Counted from the first letter of the stretch, positions 1-9,017 are shown. The stretch: DNA of 64,000 bases from Acinetobacter sp. ANC 3929 (GCF_000369405.1 NZ_KB850000.1:310001-374000); one strand, 5' to 3'. Notes: a model not told the origin generated them from the sequence alone. Made by a program: numbers and translations.

Positions 1-323
1 AATTGGATCCGTATAAACTCTTGCAAGATATCAATGTTGCGCTAATTGAAACTGATTTATTTATTGCCCATGATATTAAGTCACGCGCGTTTCAAGATGA
101 GGTGTTTTTAATTGGCCTGAATGATACTCAAGAAGCCTATATTCACTTAAAATTGTATTTATTGAGTGGAAGGACGCAACAACAAAAACAAACTGTCGGT
201 ACAGCTCTGTTGAATCGACTAGAGCGCAAAAGCTATATGCTGTCCGAGGCCAGATATCCAATTCAGTTGTGTGTTGAAGTGATCGATATGCCTAAAGAAA
301 ACTATTTTAAGGCAACGGTTTAA
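1..323 (+). CDS. 5-carboxymethyl-2-hydroxymuconate isomerase family protein (3' part)
   Basis: The frame is open from the window edge to a TAA at 321-323, so the N-terminus, including the catalytic Pro of this tautomerase-like family, lies outside the window. The visible residues resemble the CHMI family (HpcD/HpaF): a segment around IKSRAF, then an AYIHLKLYLLSGR stretch that matches the family's conserved HMTLKIGAGRS region, and a C-terminal SEARYPIQLCVEV segment matching ESRYLALSFELEE. CHMI members isomerise 5-carboxymethyl-2-hydroxymuconate in homoprotocatechuate degradation. No other hpa genes are visible here, so the physiological substrate is uncertain. The TTG at 3-5 is only the first start-like codon in the window, not a believable start. 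Confidence 0.7.
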   Translation, partial: LDPYKLLQDINVALIETDLFIAHDIKSRAFQDEVFLIGLNDTQEAYIHLKLYLLSGRTQQQKQTVGTALLNRLERKSYMLSEARYPIQLCVEVIDMPKENYFKATV

Positions 324-409
324 TTTGATTTGAAAATTCGCAATTCTGATCAAGTTTACAGGATATGAATCTGGCAAATTAGCTTTCATCAAATGATTGA
401 GTTAAATGT

Positions 410-1261
410 ATGACGCTAAATGATCAGAAGTTGCAGCGCGTATGTGAATATATCCAACAGCATTTAGATGATGAGCTTGATTTGGATCGCTTAAGTCAGG
501 TTGCATCCTTATCTAAATTTCATTTCCACCGCATTTTTTTAGCAAATATCGGTGTGAATGTGATGAAGTTTATCCAATTATCCCGTCTGAAACGGGCATC
601 ATTCCAACTGGCGTTTTCAGCTGATATTAAAATTATTGATATTGCCTTGCAGTCTGGTTTTGAGAGCCCTGAAGCATTTAGCCGCGCATTTAAACGTTCA
701 TTTGATCAAACTCCAAGTGCTTTTAGAGAGCAGCCGCATTGGCCGTCTTGGCATGAAAGGTTTGTTTTTTCTTTACCTCCGAGAGAAATCATGATGAACG
801 TTAATATTGTAGAAAGAGCCGAAGAGAAGATTGCATTCATATCACACTACGGTGCCCCGGAACGTGTCTTTGAAACGGCAGCACAATTTATTCAGTGGCG
901 CAAAGAAACGGGATTATCTCCTGTAGTAAAAAGTCATACTTACGGTATTCCATTTTCTGACCCTGAACAGACTCTAAGTGATGAATTCCGTTTTGATATT
1001 GCTGGAACAATCACGGCGGATATCACTAAAAATACATATGGTGTAAGCACAGGAACTCTTCCCAAAGGCAACTATGCCGTGGTTCGGCATTTGGGTAGTC
1101 ACGATAATATTAAAGACAGTGTTTACTATCTATATCGGGACTGGCTGCCACAATCAGCCCGTGAAGTAGGGGATTTTCCCGTCTTTTTTCACTATCACAA
1201 CTTTGTTCATGATGTAGATGAATGTGATTTGATTACAGACATTTATTTATTATTAAAGTAA
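410..1261 (+). CDS. AraC family regulator with GyrI-like effector domain
   Basis: The 283-residue product has an N-terminal AraC/XylS double helix-turn-helix (about residues 8-108), with the family's FHFHRIF segment in the first helix pair and FESPEAFSRAFKRSF in the second. The C-terminal half (about 125-283) looks like a GyrI-like small-molecule-binding domain, ending in the typical VHDVDECDLITDIYLLLK pattern. Such proteins (Rob/SoxS-like DNA-binding part plus GyrI domain) usually respond to hydrophobic ligands or drugs. It stands alone between the isomerase gene and the convergent thiM, so its target is not obvious. The family call is secure; the ligand is unknown. Confidence 0.88.
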   Translation: MTLNDQKLQRVCEYIQQHLDDELDLDRLSQVASLSKFHFHRIFLANIGVNVMKFIQLSRLKRASFQLAFSADIKIIDIALQSGFESPEAFSRAFKRSFDQTPSAFREQPHWPSWHERFVFSLPPREIMMNVNIVERAEEKIAFISHYGAPERVFETAAQFIQWRKETGLSPVVKSHTYGIPFSDPEQTLSDEFRFDIAGTITADITKNTYGVSTGTLPKGNYAVVRHLGSHDNIKDSVYYLYRDWLPQSAREVGDFPVFFHYHNFVHDVDECDLITDIYLLLK

Positions 1262-1287
1262 GCCTGAGGCTCTGCTGTGAAGCAGAG

Positions 1288-2103
1288 CTATACAATTTTA
1301 ATGTCCACATACTGCTGGATTAAATTGTCATCGAGCATATGGACATAATCTAAAAATGCGACATTAAAGCTTCCTACGGTTTGCGCATGCTCATAGGCAA
1401 GTTTCCCTGCGATGGCAAAATGGATATGTGAAGCCAGCGCGGCAATACTGGCTGTGCTCACCGCATGGTAGGCTGCTGTTAAAGCGCCCAATGCACAACC
1501 TGTTGCGGTAATTTTAGGTTGTAAGTAACAACCGCCATTAACTTGGATGACAGTATTAAACTGTTTGGAAATGATGTAATCCGACTCACCAGAAATGGCA
1601 ATGCATTCAGAATGCTGTAACAGGCTTTTTGCCTGAGCATAGACATCATGGCTATTCAAAGTGCTATCTACGCCTTTAGATTGGGCTTGGTTACCTGCCA
1701 ATGTACTAATTTCTGAAGCATTGCCACGAATAATGCTTGGCTTAAATTGTAAAAGTTGCTCGATGGTCTCACTACGCCATTTTAAAACAGGGCCGTATCC
1801 GACAGGATCAAGTACCCAAGGCAACTGATGTTGATCTGCGGTCTTGGCTGAAATCAACATGGCTTGGGTTTGTTCTGTCGTTGGCGTTCCGACATTAATA
1901 CTTAAAGCTGAACTGATTTTTGTGAAATCTTCTGCTTCAAATGGATTGTCGATCATGGCTGGTGATGCGCCCGCTGCAAGCAAAATATTGGCAACATAAT
2001 TATTTGCGACACTATTGGTAATGCACTGCACTAATGGGGTTTGTTGTTGTAAGGCTTGCCAAGCTTCTATGACTTGATCAATCAGTTGTTGTTTCTGTGA
2101 CAT
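1288..2103 (-). CDS. thiM: Hydroxyethylthiazole kinase
   Basis: ThiM phosphorylates 4-methyl-5-(2-hydroxyethyl)thiazole in the cytoplasm, allowing salvage of the thiazole half of thiamine. The 271-residue length is normal. Family landmarks visible are the N-terminal PLVQCITNSVANNYVANILL segment, GASPAMIDNP, the WVLDPVGYG motif, the RGNASEI motif and the C-terminal ITATGCALGAL loop that carries the catalytic Cys. The start codon follows the stop of the upstream zinc-ribbon gene by 38 bases, so the two may be cotranscribed. No TPP riboswitch is recognisable in that short gap. thiE and thiD are not in the window. Confidence 0.93.
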   Translation of the reverse strand: MSQKQQLIDQVIEAWQALQQQTPLVQCITNSVANNYVANILLAAGASPAMIDNPFEAEDFTKISSALSINVGTPTTEQTQAMLISAKTADQHQLPWVLDPVGYGPVLKWRSETIEQLLQFKPSIIRGNASEISTLAGNQAQSKGVDSTLNSHDVYAQAKSLLQHSECIAISGESDYIISKQFNTVIQVNGGCYLQPKITATGCALGALTAAYHAVSTASIAALASHIHFAIAGKLAYEHAQTVGSFNVAFLDYVHMLDDNLIQQYVDIKIV

Positions 2104-2141
2104 GACACATCCTTCATAGGTATTGATTTGGGTATGGGTGT

Positions 2142-3302
2142 TTAATGTGTGAAATAATGATCTTGATGTTTGCAGCGACGGCAGATCAATGAGACATAAT
2201 CTTTTGCATCATAATCGACAATTAAATCGTTTGAACCACAATACATACAGCGTTTAACTGAATAAAAATTTAATCGCGGTTCGATTTTTCGCCAAGACTT
2301 CCAAACAGGCTGAATAAAAATACTTTCGTCATAACCCAAAAATTTAAACAGCAGTACTTCACTCATTTTACTAAAAGGAATGGTGTAGGGCCTTGGCAGG
2401 GTTGTGGTTTCCCAACGTTCTGCTAATGCGCGCTCTCGATACTGTTCCAGTGTTTTTTTCAGCAAGTTAGTGTTGATAAATTTATCATTTCTTGGCTGCA
2501 AGGCTTTCTGTTTATACAGATATTCTAGTGCGGTTTGGATCAAATAAAAAATTTGACCTACTGCTAAGCCTTCCATTAAACGATAGCAAAAAGCTTGGAA
2601 GCTACGATTTCCTGCAATTTGAATGCCCCAAGTGCGACAGTAAAACTGCATAAATTGTACGATTTCTTGGTAAAGCACCAAATATAGGGCGTCTTTTACT
2701 TCATCTGTGGTTTTAAATGGAATACCTAAACTGAGATTTTCATAGAACCATTGGCGTAGCTGATGTGTGACACTAAACAGGCTAGGATCTGAATAGCCAT
2801 CGAGGCGCAGATTAAGGTAAAAATGTTCAGTTTCTAAATTATCATTTTGTGGCTTAAAAACACCTAATTTTAATAACTCTTGGACTAAATGGTTCTGAAA
2901 CAAATAGTTTGGGGTAAAGTCATGATATTTAATATTTTTCCAATGAATCAATTCATCATGTTGGACATCCTCACGGGCATAACTGTCCAAAAGACTCAGT
3001 AAAAATAATTTATGTAAAAAGCTGAGTTGATTCAGACTATAAATCACTTCGTCTTTGATTTTGTATTTGCGTTGTTCTTGTAAAATCGTCTGTTGGGTTT
3101 GCTTTTTCCGTTGAGCTGTACATTGTGGGCAATGGCAACTCAGTTTGCTGTCACTTTTAAAGACACGGTGTTGGCAATGGCTACATTCATGGAATTGCAA
3201 TTCTTGGCTGTATTGTTCTGCCTCAATCCAGAACATAGAGGCTTGGCACAGCGGGCAATGGCTACTTTCATCTAACTGTTTCTGTAGAATCTGTAAATCC
3301 AT
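2142..3302 (-). CDS. Zinc-ribbon protein of unknown function
   Basis: I do not recognise a named family. The 386-residue protein (from ATG 3302) has three CxxC-type pairs near the N-terminus (SHCPLCQ, HECSHCQ, CHCPQC) and one pair near the C-terminus (CMYCGS...ICRRCK), which predicts zinc-ribbon modules at both ends flanking an all-helical central part with many aromatic and Leu residues. It is probably cytoplasmic. The reading frame is open further upstream to 3365, but a TATAAT-like element lies between 3302 and 3365 on the minus strand, and an ACAGG ribosome-binding-like site precedes ATG 3302. ATG 3323 is an alternative. thiM follows closely downstream; no functional link is implied. Confidence 0.7.
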   Translation of the reverse strand: MDLQILQKQLDESSHCPLCQASMFWIEAEQYSQELQFHECSHCQHRVFKSDSKLSCHCPQCTAQRKKQTQQTILQEQRKYKIKDEVIYSLNQLSFLHKLFLLSLLDSYAREDVQHDELIHWKNIKYHDFTPNYLFQNHLVQELLKLGVFKPQNDNLETEHFYLNLRLDGYSDPSLFSVTHQLRQWFYENLSLGIPFKTTDEVKDALYLVLYQEIVQFMQFYCRTWGIQIAGNRSFQAFCYRLMEGLAVGQIFYLIQTALEYLYKQKALQPRNDKFINTNLLKKTLEQYRERALAERWETTTLPRPYTIPFSKMSEVLLFKFLGYDESIFIQPVWKSWRKIEPRLNFYSVKRCMYCGSNDLIVDYDAKDYVSLICRRCKHQDHYFTH

Positions 3303-3615
3303 TGATGTTAAACCTGTAACCATTAAAAAGAGAATTATACATGCTGTACCAGCAGAGTGATGCAAAGTTTATAGATGGATCCAAATTAAGGCTAAAATGT
3401 GACTGAATTGGATGAAATCTCTATCAAAATAGAAGCATATTTCAGTATGAATGATGAATGTCCTAATATGTGCAGCTAGGTTGGGTTTTATAAATTTACT
3501 CGTATTGTCACATGGATTTAAATCAGTAGCGTATATCAGCAAACATTAATTTTAAAATATGTGAACTGATTAAAATTTTGTTTGATTTTAGATAGTTAAA
3601 TATAGCTTGGCTGTG

Positions 3616-3644
3616 TTGACTGTAGATGAACATTAGACTAAAAA
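3616..3644 (+). promoter_or_regulatory. Candidate sigma70 promoter for the first DUF2147 gene
   Basis: TTGACT at 3616-3621 and TAAAAA at 3639-3644 are separated by 17 bases, just upstream of the ATG at 3686 chosen for the DUF2147 gene. The rest of the 3303-3685 gap is AT-rich and shows no gene. Confidence 0.5.
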
Positions 3645-3685
3645 TGGAACTACAGACGGATCGATTTTGCATTACGGAGCTTATT

Positions 3686-4162
3686 ATGCAAATAAACTCA
3701 CTCATGAAAGGATTCATGGGCATCTCCTTGGGATTGTTCACGACAATTAGTTTTGCTTCTACACCTGAAGGGTTTTGGAAAAGTATTGACGATCGTACAG
3801 GCGAGCAACTCTCCATCGTAGAAATCAAGAGGAAACCTGATAATACCTACACAGGAACGATCGTATATCGCTATCCTGTTCCAGGTGGTGGCACAGTTTT
3901 GACGCATTGTGTGAAGTGTCCTGAACCATTTAAGAACAAGCCGATTCAAGGTTTACAAATTGCTTGGGGCTTAAAAGAAGATCCAAAGAATCCAAATCAA
4001 TATATTGATGGACGAGTTTTGGAACCCAAAACAGGTAATATCTATAAAGGTAAGGCGCAGCTCAGTGCAGATGGTAAGCGTTTGCGCATGCGTGGCTACA
4101 TGGGAATTTCTGCGTTGGGCCGCACTCAAGTCTGGATTCGTACCGATAGTGCAAATCCTTAA
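3686..4162 (+). CDS. DUF2147 family secreted protein, copy 1
   Basis: The 158-residue product starts at ATG 3686, preceded by CGGAGC as ribosome-binding site; the frame is open further upstream to 3626, but that part overlaps the likely promoter. A signal peptide is visible (MKGFMGISLGLFTTISFAS, cleaved after Ala), so the protein is exported to the periplasm or beyond. The mature part has the DUF2147 pattern: EGFWKSIDDRTGEQLSIVEI, an IVYRYP strand, a CxxC pair (CVKC), a NKPIQGL segment, YIDGRVLEP and a C-terminal GKRLRMRGYMGISALGRT block. The biochemical role of DUF2147 proteins is not firmly established. A close paralogue follows in tandem. Confidence 0.85.
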   Translation: MQINSLMKGFMGISLGLFTTISFASTPEGFWKSIDDRTGEQLSIVEIKRKPDNTYTGTIVYRYPVPGGGTVLTHCVKCPEPFKNKPIQGLQIAWGLKEDPKNPNQYIDGRVLEPKTGNIYKGKAQLSADGKRLRMRGYMGISALGRTQVWIRTDSANP

Positions 4163-4181
4163 ACTATTGCTGTTTTTTAGA

Positions 4182-4210
4182 AAGCCTAAACGACTCGTTT
4201 AGGCTTTTTT
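4182..4210 (+). terminator. Rho-independent terminator after DUF2147 copy 1
   Basis: Ten-base-pair stem (4182-4191 with 4197-4206), loop GACTC, followed by a T run. It ends the first DUF2147 transcript, so copy 2 has its own promoter. Confidence 0.85.
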
Positions 4211-4376
4211 GTTTGTGCTAAAGAGTTTTAATTATCGTGTCGAGTTTAGCATCCAGATCAGCTATTTCTTATACAAATGAACGCAAGGGTACAGTGTAAC
4301 TTGTGTAAAAGTGTGATAATTTCCGTCCATTAAACCTATAAAGATGAATAGGTTACTTTTTAAAGACGGGGTTAAT

Positions 4377-4850
4377 ATGCTAAATCGAATGCTCATGAAT
4401 GGAATCATGGGGCTTACTATCGCTTGTGCAAGTACAACAACTTTTGCTGCATCTATTGAAGGCTATTGGAAAAGTATCGAAGAACGAACTGGGGAGCAAC
4501 TCTCTATCGTAGAAATCCGTAAGGGAAATGACGGTCGTTATCATGGGAAGATTGTTTATCGTTATCCAAATTCGCATGGTATTGCGTTGACGAACTGCAC
4601 CAAATGTGCAGCGCCAAATACCAATAAACCGATTCTTGGGCTGGAAATTTTATCGGGCTTTAGGGAAGATCCAAATAAGCCTGATTCATATATTGATGGT
4701 CGCGTGCTAGAACCGACTTCTGGCCGTGTCTATAAAGGCAAGGGTGTTGTTACTGGAGAAGGAAAACGTCTTCGTATGCGTGGTTATATGGGTGTTTCTG
4801 CATTGGGTCGTACCGTAGTGTGGTTGCGTACGGATAATGCAACGCCTTAA
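4377..4850 (+). CDS. DUF2147 family secreted protein, copy 2
   Basis: Tandem paralogue of the preceding gene, 157 residues from ATG 4377, which is preceded by ACGGGG. A signal peptide (MLMNGIMGLTIACASTTTFAA) is visible. The same blocks are present: EGYWKSIEERTGEQLSIVEI, IVYRYP, the CxxC pair (CTKC), NKPILGL, YIDGRVLEP and GKRLRMRGYMGVSALGRT, while the segment between IVYRYP and CxxC and the linker after NKPI differ clearly. The two copies therefore arose by an old duplication rather than a recent one. The terminator between them indicates separate transcription. Function is unknown beyond export. Confidence 0.85.
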   Translation: MLNRMLMNGIMGLTIACASTTTFAASIEGYWKSIEERTGEQLSIVEIRKGNDGRYHGKIVYRYPNSHGIALTNCTKCAAPNTNKPILGLEILSGFREDPNKPDSYIDGRVLEPTSGRVYKGKGVVTGEGKRLRMRGYMGVSALGRTVVWLRTDNATP

Positions 4851-4866
4851 TTGAAAATAAAAAAAA

Positions 4867-4893
4867 CCTCGAATTCGCTTCGAGGTTTTTTTT
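4867..4893. terminator. Bidirectional terminator between convergent genes
   Basis: Stem CCTCGAA (4867-4873) with TTCGAGG (4879-4885), flanked by an A run on the left and a T run on the right, so it can end transcription from both DUF2147 copy 2 and the convergent small gene. Confidence 0.85.
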
Positions 4894-4910
4894 ATGGTTA
4901 ACGTGAGTGG

Positions 4911-5168
4911 TTAAACAGGGCATGGTAAATTTTCGTCCTCCTGACCGATTTTTTTGGCTGCAATAAGTGCTTGGACTTTTTTACTCGGCAGTTTTTCTTT
5001 GCCTAGTGCATCATATGTATTCACAATGTTGGTCACTTCTAAGCTTGTCAATTCAATTCCTTCTGCTGTTAAAAAAACTGAAATTACATGATGATCTACG
5101 CCAGCTTTAGCCAGATCATGGATTGCTTTGATGTTCTCTAAACGATATAGATGTGCTTTTAATTCCAT
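4911..5168 (-). CDS. Small hypothetical protein
   Basis: An 85-residue protein, probably cytoplasmic and mostly helical, with no motif I recognise. I place the start at ATG 5168 because GAGGG lies about nine bases upstream; the in-frame ATG at 5174 sits only two bases from that site. The gene is supported by good codon use, a proper ribosome-binding site and a shared terminator at its 3' end. The C-terminus ends in a CPV tripeptide. Confidence 0.6.
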   Translation of the reverse strand: MELKAHLYRLENIKAIHDLAKAGVDHHVISVFLTAEGIELTSLEVTNIVNTYDALGKEKLPSKKVQALIAAKKIGQEDENLPCPV

Positions 5169-5612
5169 CGTCATAACCCTCGCTTGTTTTATTGTATTTA
5201 CCTAGATTGGCATATAGAGTTAAGCAATAACCGTGCACAAAATGTAAAACTCAGGAAAAAAATGTAAGTTGCGCGATAGAACGCAATTGGTTCTGTAGTT
5301 TTTATTTAAGAATGGAAAACGATGTTGTAATTTTGTCTAAATGATCGGGTAATTTGCAGATCAAATTTGAAAACCTGAATAGCAAACCCAATAAAATTAT
5401 TAAAACTGATACCGAGCCGTAAAGACAGGTTTTATAAGTTGGCGTATGATCTGATTGAGTCCATGGTTATTTCACCGATGCTGATGACAAAAAGTGATTT
5501 GTCACATGATTTTAGGTGATACAAGGCATGATTTGTGCAACTGAATGACTTTAATCAAGAAGTCTTGCGAACAAGACCATCTAAACGACATGATGAAAGA
5601 TAAGGAATACTG
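5169..5612. other. Intergenic region upstream of pepN
   Basis: About 440 bases without a convincing gene on either strand. It must carry the divergent promoters of the small minus-strand gene and pepN. A perfect 6-bp hairpin, GTCTTG-CGAA-CAAGAC at 5562-5577, lies about 35 bases before the pepN start and would be in its 5' leader. AAGGAA precedes the pepN ATG. Confidence 0.5.
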
Positions 5613-8219
5613 ATGAATATTGCTGCACAACCTCCCGTACAAGCAGATCAAACCATTTACCTCAAAGATTATCAAAAGCCATCTTTCTTGGTTGAATCAA
5701 TTAATTTAGATATTCAAGTCCATGATAGTCATGCGATTGTTGACTCTACTTTGGTGATGAAGCGTCAGACAACTGGTGCCTTGGTGCTTCTAGGGCGTGA
5801 TCTTGAGTTGAAGTCAATTCAACTGAATGGGCAAATCCTGAGCGCAGCGCAATATGATTTAGATGATGAGCAATTGGTGATCACCGATGCACCAGATCAG
5901 GTCATTTTGCAAATTCAAGTGGTGATTCATCCAGAGTCAAATACGCAGCTTGAAGGTTTATATCAGGCGGGAGATTTATTTGTTACTCAAAATGAGCCAG
6001 AAGGTTTCCGCAAAATTACCTTTTATCCAGATCGTCCGGATGTGCTGGCTGAATTTACCACGCGTGTAGAAGCAGATAAAAAATATCCAGTATTGCTCGC
6101 AAACGGGAACTTATTGGAAACAGGTGATGCAGGTAATGGTCGTCACTTTGCAATCTGGCAAGATCCGACCAAGAAACCAAGCTATTTATTTGCCTGTGTG
6201 ATTGGTGATTTGGCGGTGCTTAAAGATCGTTATACAACGTCGGAAGGCCGTGATGTAGCATTAGAAATCTATGCAATTGAAAAAGATATTCCAAAATGTC
6301 ACATAGCCATGGAAGCATTGAAGCATTCAATGCGTTGGGATGAAGAACATTATGGTCGCCCTTATGATCTCGATAACTATATGATCGTTGCGGTGAGCCA
6401 GTTCAATATGGGCGCAATGGAAAATAAAGGTTTAAATATCTTTAATACCTCGTGTGTACTTGCGGATGAAGAATATACGACTGATGCCGCAATTATGCGG
6501 GTACAGTCGGTGATTGCACATGAATATTTCCATAACTGGACAGGCAACCGAATTACTTGTCGCGATTGGTTCCAATTGTGTTTAAAAGAAGGTTTAACGG
6601 TTTTCCGTGATCAGTCTTTCTCTGAAGATTTACAATCAGCCGCCGTGCAACGCATTGATGATGTTGCTGTTTTAAAATCACATCAGTTCCCTGAAGATGC
6701 GGGTCCTTTGTCACATCCACCACGTCCAGACCATTTTGTTGAAATCAATAACTTCTATACCGCGACAGTGTATGAGAAGGGGGCTGAAATTAACCGCATG
6801 ATGGCGACTTTGCTTGGTAAAGAAAAATATCGTCAAGGCACAGATGAATACTTCCTGCGTCATGATGGGCAAGCTGTTACGGTTGAAGACTGGGTTGCTG
6901 CATTGAGTGCAGGCTCTGGTGTTGACCTTTCCAATTTCCTGACGTGGTATAACCAGCCAGGTACGCCAAAGTTGGAAGCAAAAGGTGAATATGATGCTGC
7001 TGCACAAACGTATCGTTTGAGTTTCAAACAAAGCTTAAAAGTACATCCTAAATATCCAAACTTAAAGGCTGTACCTATTCCTGTGGCTTTGGCATTGTTC
7101 AATGCCAACACAGGCGAACAATACACGTTGCACAGCACAGATTTGTTTGTAAATGACGTTAAAGATGGTGTGTATTTATTTGATCAAGATGAGGCAACAA
7201 TTGAATTTACAGGGATAACTGAACAACCTGTTGCTTCGTTATTGCGTAATTTCTCAGCGCCAGTCAATTTGGTATTTGATTATTCTGATGATGATCTTGC
7301 GTTCTTGATTCAGCACGAAACCAATGGCTTTAACCAATGGCAAGCGACACAGACGTTGTTGGAACGTATCTTATTAGAAGATCATAAAGCTGATATTTAT
7401 ATTCAGGCGATTCAAAGTACGTTACCAGAATTGGTTAAGAAAGATCCATTATTGGCATCACGTTTATTTGATGTCCCAAGTGAAAATTATTTGGGTAGCC
7501 GAATCGATCAAGATTATGAGCCTGAACTGGTCCGTGAAAAGCGTGAAGCAGTGCTTGATCGTTTAGCACGTGACTTAGGAGCATTCTGGAAAGAGACCTA
7601 TTTGGCTTTAGATCCAGATTTGCAGAAAGAATTTTCTTTAGCCATGGGTGTGCGCGCACTCAAAAATATCATGTTGAATATGCTGGCACGTCAAGGGGAT
7701 GAGTCTGTATTTGATTTGGCCTATGCGCAATATCAACAAACAGGGAACATGTCTGAGCGTTTAGGCGCATTACGTGTTTTGGTGTGGAATGACGCGCCAC
7801 AAGCACAAGTGGCATTAGGCGATTTCTATAACCGCTTTAAAGATGAAGCCTTGTCTTTAGATCAATGGTTTAGTATCCAAGCTTCGAATCCATGTGCGAC
7901 AGCGGAAACTATTGAATACCTCACTAAACATGCCGATTATGATTTGGGCACACCAAATCGTATTCGTGCTGTGAGTGGTGGTCTAGCGGCAAATCCTGTG
8001 AATACATGGAGCTTTGGTGTCGATCACTTTATTGATCTTGCTGCATATTTGGATGAAAAAAATCCAATTTTAGGTTCTCGTTTACTGCAAGTTCTGTCTC
8101 GTTGGTACACCTTGGCGGAACCGCAGCGTTCACAAGTACAACAGGCACTCAAAGCATTACAACCGAAAGTAAAATCTAAAAATGTTGCGGAAACATTGAA
8201 CAGTTTATTAAGTATTTAA
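5613..8219 (+). CDS. pepN: Aminopeptidase N
   Basis: M1-family zinc aminopeptidase that removes N-terminal residues from peptides in the cytoplasm, part of general peptide turnover. The length (868 residues) matches the E. coli enzyme. The GAMEN exopeptidase motif is near residue 268, and the zinc site HEYFH is at about 303-307, followed by NWTGNRITCRDWF and the third zinc ligand Glu in LKEGLTVF near 326. The C-terminal half is the helical domain of the gamma-proteobacterial PepN type (DUF3458-like). The start ATG follows AAGGAA. A terminator ends the gene before the next promoter, so it is monocistronic. Confidence 0.97.
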   Translation: MNIAAQPPVQADQTIYLKDYQKPSFLVESINLDIQVHDSHAIVDSTLVMKRQTTGALVLLGRDLELKSIQLNGQILSAAQYDLDDEQLVITDAPDQVILQIQVVIHPESNTQLEGLYQAGDLFVTQNEPEGFRKITFYPDRPDVLAEFTTRVEADKKYPVLLANGNLLETGDAGNGRHFAIWQDPTKKPSYLFACVIGDLAVLKDRYTTSEGRDVALEIYAIEKDIPKCHIAMEALKHSMRWDEEHYGRPYDLDNYMIVAVSQFNMGAMENKGLNIFNTSCVLADEEYTTDAAIMRVQSVIAHEYFHNWTGNRITCRDWFQLCLKEGLTVFRDQSFSEDLQSAAVQRIDDVAVLKSHQFPEDAGPLSHPPRPDHFVEINNFYTATVYEKGAEINRMMATLLGKEKYRQGTDEYFLRHDGQAVTVEDWVAALSAGSGVDLSNFLTWYNQPGTPKLEAKGEYDAAAQTYRLSFKQSLKVHPKYPNLKAVPIPVALALFNANTGEQYTLHSTDLFVNDVKDGVYLFDQDEATIEFTGITEQPVASLLRNFSAPVNLVFDYSDDDLAFLIQHETNGFNQWQATQTLLERILLEDHKADIYIQAIQSTLPELVKKDPLLASRLFDVPSENYLGSRIDQDYEPELVREKREAVLDRLARDLGAFWKETYLALDPDLQKEFSLAMGVRALKNIMLNMLARQGDESVFDLAYAQYQQTGNMSERLGALRVLVWNDAPQAQVALGDFYNRFKDEALSLDQWFSIQASNPCATAETIEYLTKHADYDLGTPNRIRAVSGGLAANPVNTWSFGVDHFIDLAAYLDEKNPILGSRLLQVLSRWYTLAEPQRSQVQQALKALQPKVKSKNVAETLNSLLSI

Positions 8220-8240
8220 TAGGCCAGTAAAATGTATTAA

Positions 8241-8268
8241 AAAAGGATGCTGTCAGGCATCCTTTTTT
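8241..8268 (+). terminator. pepN terminator
   Basis: Ten-base-pair stem (8241-8250 with 8257-8266), loop TGTCAG, followed by a T run. An in-frame ATG of the next reading frame at 8247 is inside this stem, which rules it out as a start. Confidence 0.9.
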
Positions 8269-8270
8269 AT

Positions 8271-8299
8271 TTGACAATTGTAATTGTCAGAAATAGTAT
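8271..8299 (+). promoter_or_regulatory. Sigma70 promoter with overlapping palindromic operator
   Basis: TTGACA at 8271-8276 and TAGTAT at 8294-8299 are separated by 17 bases. An 18-base inverted repeat, TGACAATTGTAATTGTCA (8272-8289, perfect 8-bp arms around GT), covers the -35 box and most of the spacer. This is the geometry of a repressor operator. The predicted transcript starts near 8306, just ahead of the hydrolase gene. Confidence 0.7.
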
Positions 8300-8321
8300 G
8301 GAAATCATTCGAACGCAACGG

Positions 8322-9017
8322 ATGACTGAGATGGAAATAAAAACAATCACATTACCAACACGTCAAATCGAAGTTGAAGTGTATACACCTGCACAAACGA
8401 CGGAAAAGGCACCTGCGATATTATTGCTGCACGAGTTATTTGGCATTTTGGATGTCTATCGTGAAGACGCCCAAGACTTGGCTGATCGTGGCTATTTGGT
8501 TTACGTGCCCAACTTATTTAGCGGTGGTGCAGTGAAATACTGTATCCGTGCAATGGTGAGTAAAGCAGGGCGAATCAACGCGGCTGACAGTGAGGTCAAT
8601 CAAGAAATTCATGTTCTACTGGATGGGCTCAAAGCAGATCCGAGATGTAATGGCCGTTTAGGTATGCTCGGACAATGCTTAACGGGTGGCTACGTCATAC
8701 AAATGGCCAAACGTGACGACATGCTGGCACCTGTGGTATATCACCATTCTTTGGGGATTCAGGGGGCAGGTGTTCCAAACAAAGAATCCTTGGATGAGGT
8801 CCGAATACTACAGGGGCATTGGTCGACGGTAGATCCATTTTGCCCAGCAACCAAGCGTAATAAACTGATTCAGCAACTAGGTGAACGTGTTGAAGCCTAT
8901 ACCTATAATATGCCGCATGGTTTTCGTAGCGTGAGCCGTGGTATGCCCGAGGCCCGAGTGGTATGGCAACGTACGCTTGATTTTTTTGATCGAGAATTAA
9001 AACAAAACACAATATAA
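8322..9017 (+). CDS. Dienelactone hydrolase family protein
   Basis: Alpha/beta-hydrolase of the dienelactone hydrolase family, 231 residues from ATG 8322. The nucleophile is a Cys in GQCLTGG near residue 119, as in carboxymethylenebutenolidase; the His is in the C-terminal MPHGFRS motif, and an Asp in TVDPFCP is a candidate third member of the triad. The N-terminal LLLHELFGI segment forms the oxyanion side. The frame is open upstream to 8247, but that stretch holds the pepN terminator and this gene's own promoter; ATG 8331 is another possible start. No aromatic degradation genes are adjacent, so the substrate is not known. The palindrome in its promoter suggests regulation by an unlinked factor. 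Confidence 0.85.
   Translation: MTEMEIKTITLPTRQIEVEVYTPAQTTEKAPAILLLHELFGILDVYREDAQDLADRGYLVYVPNLFSGGAVKYCIRAMVSKAGRINAADSEVNQEIHVLLDGLKADPRCNGRLGMLGQCLTGGYVIQMAKRDDMLAPVVYHHSLGIQGAGVPNKESLDEVRILQGHWSTVDPFCPATKRNKLIQQLGERVEAYTYNMPHGFRSVSRGMPEARVVWQRTLDFFDRELKQNTI

Noticed and set aside
2104..2141. TPP riboswitch upstream of thiM
   Set aside because: The gap to the upstream gene is only 38 bases and has none of the conserved thi-box sequence.
8247..8321. Longer N-terminus for the dienelactone-hydrolase-like protein
   Set aside because: The upstream ATG at 8247 lies in the pepN terminator stem, and the stretch also holds the gene's own promoter and palindrome.
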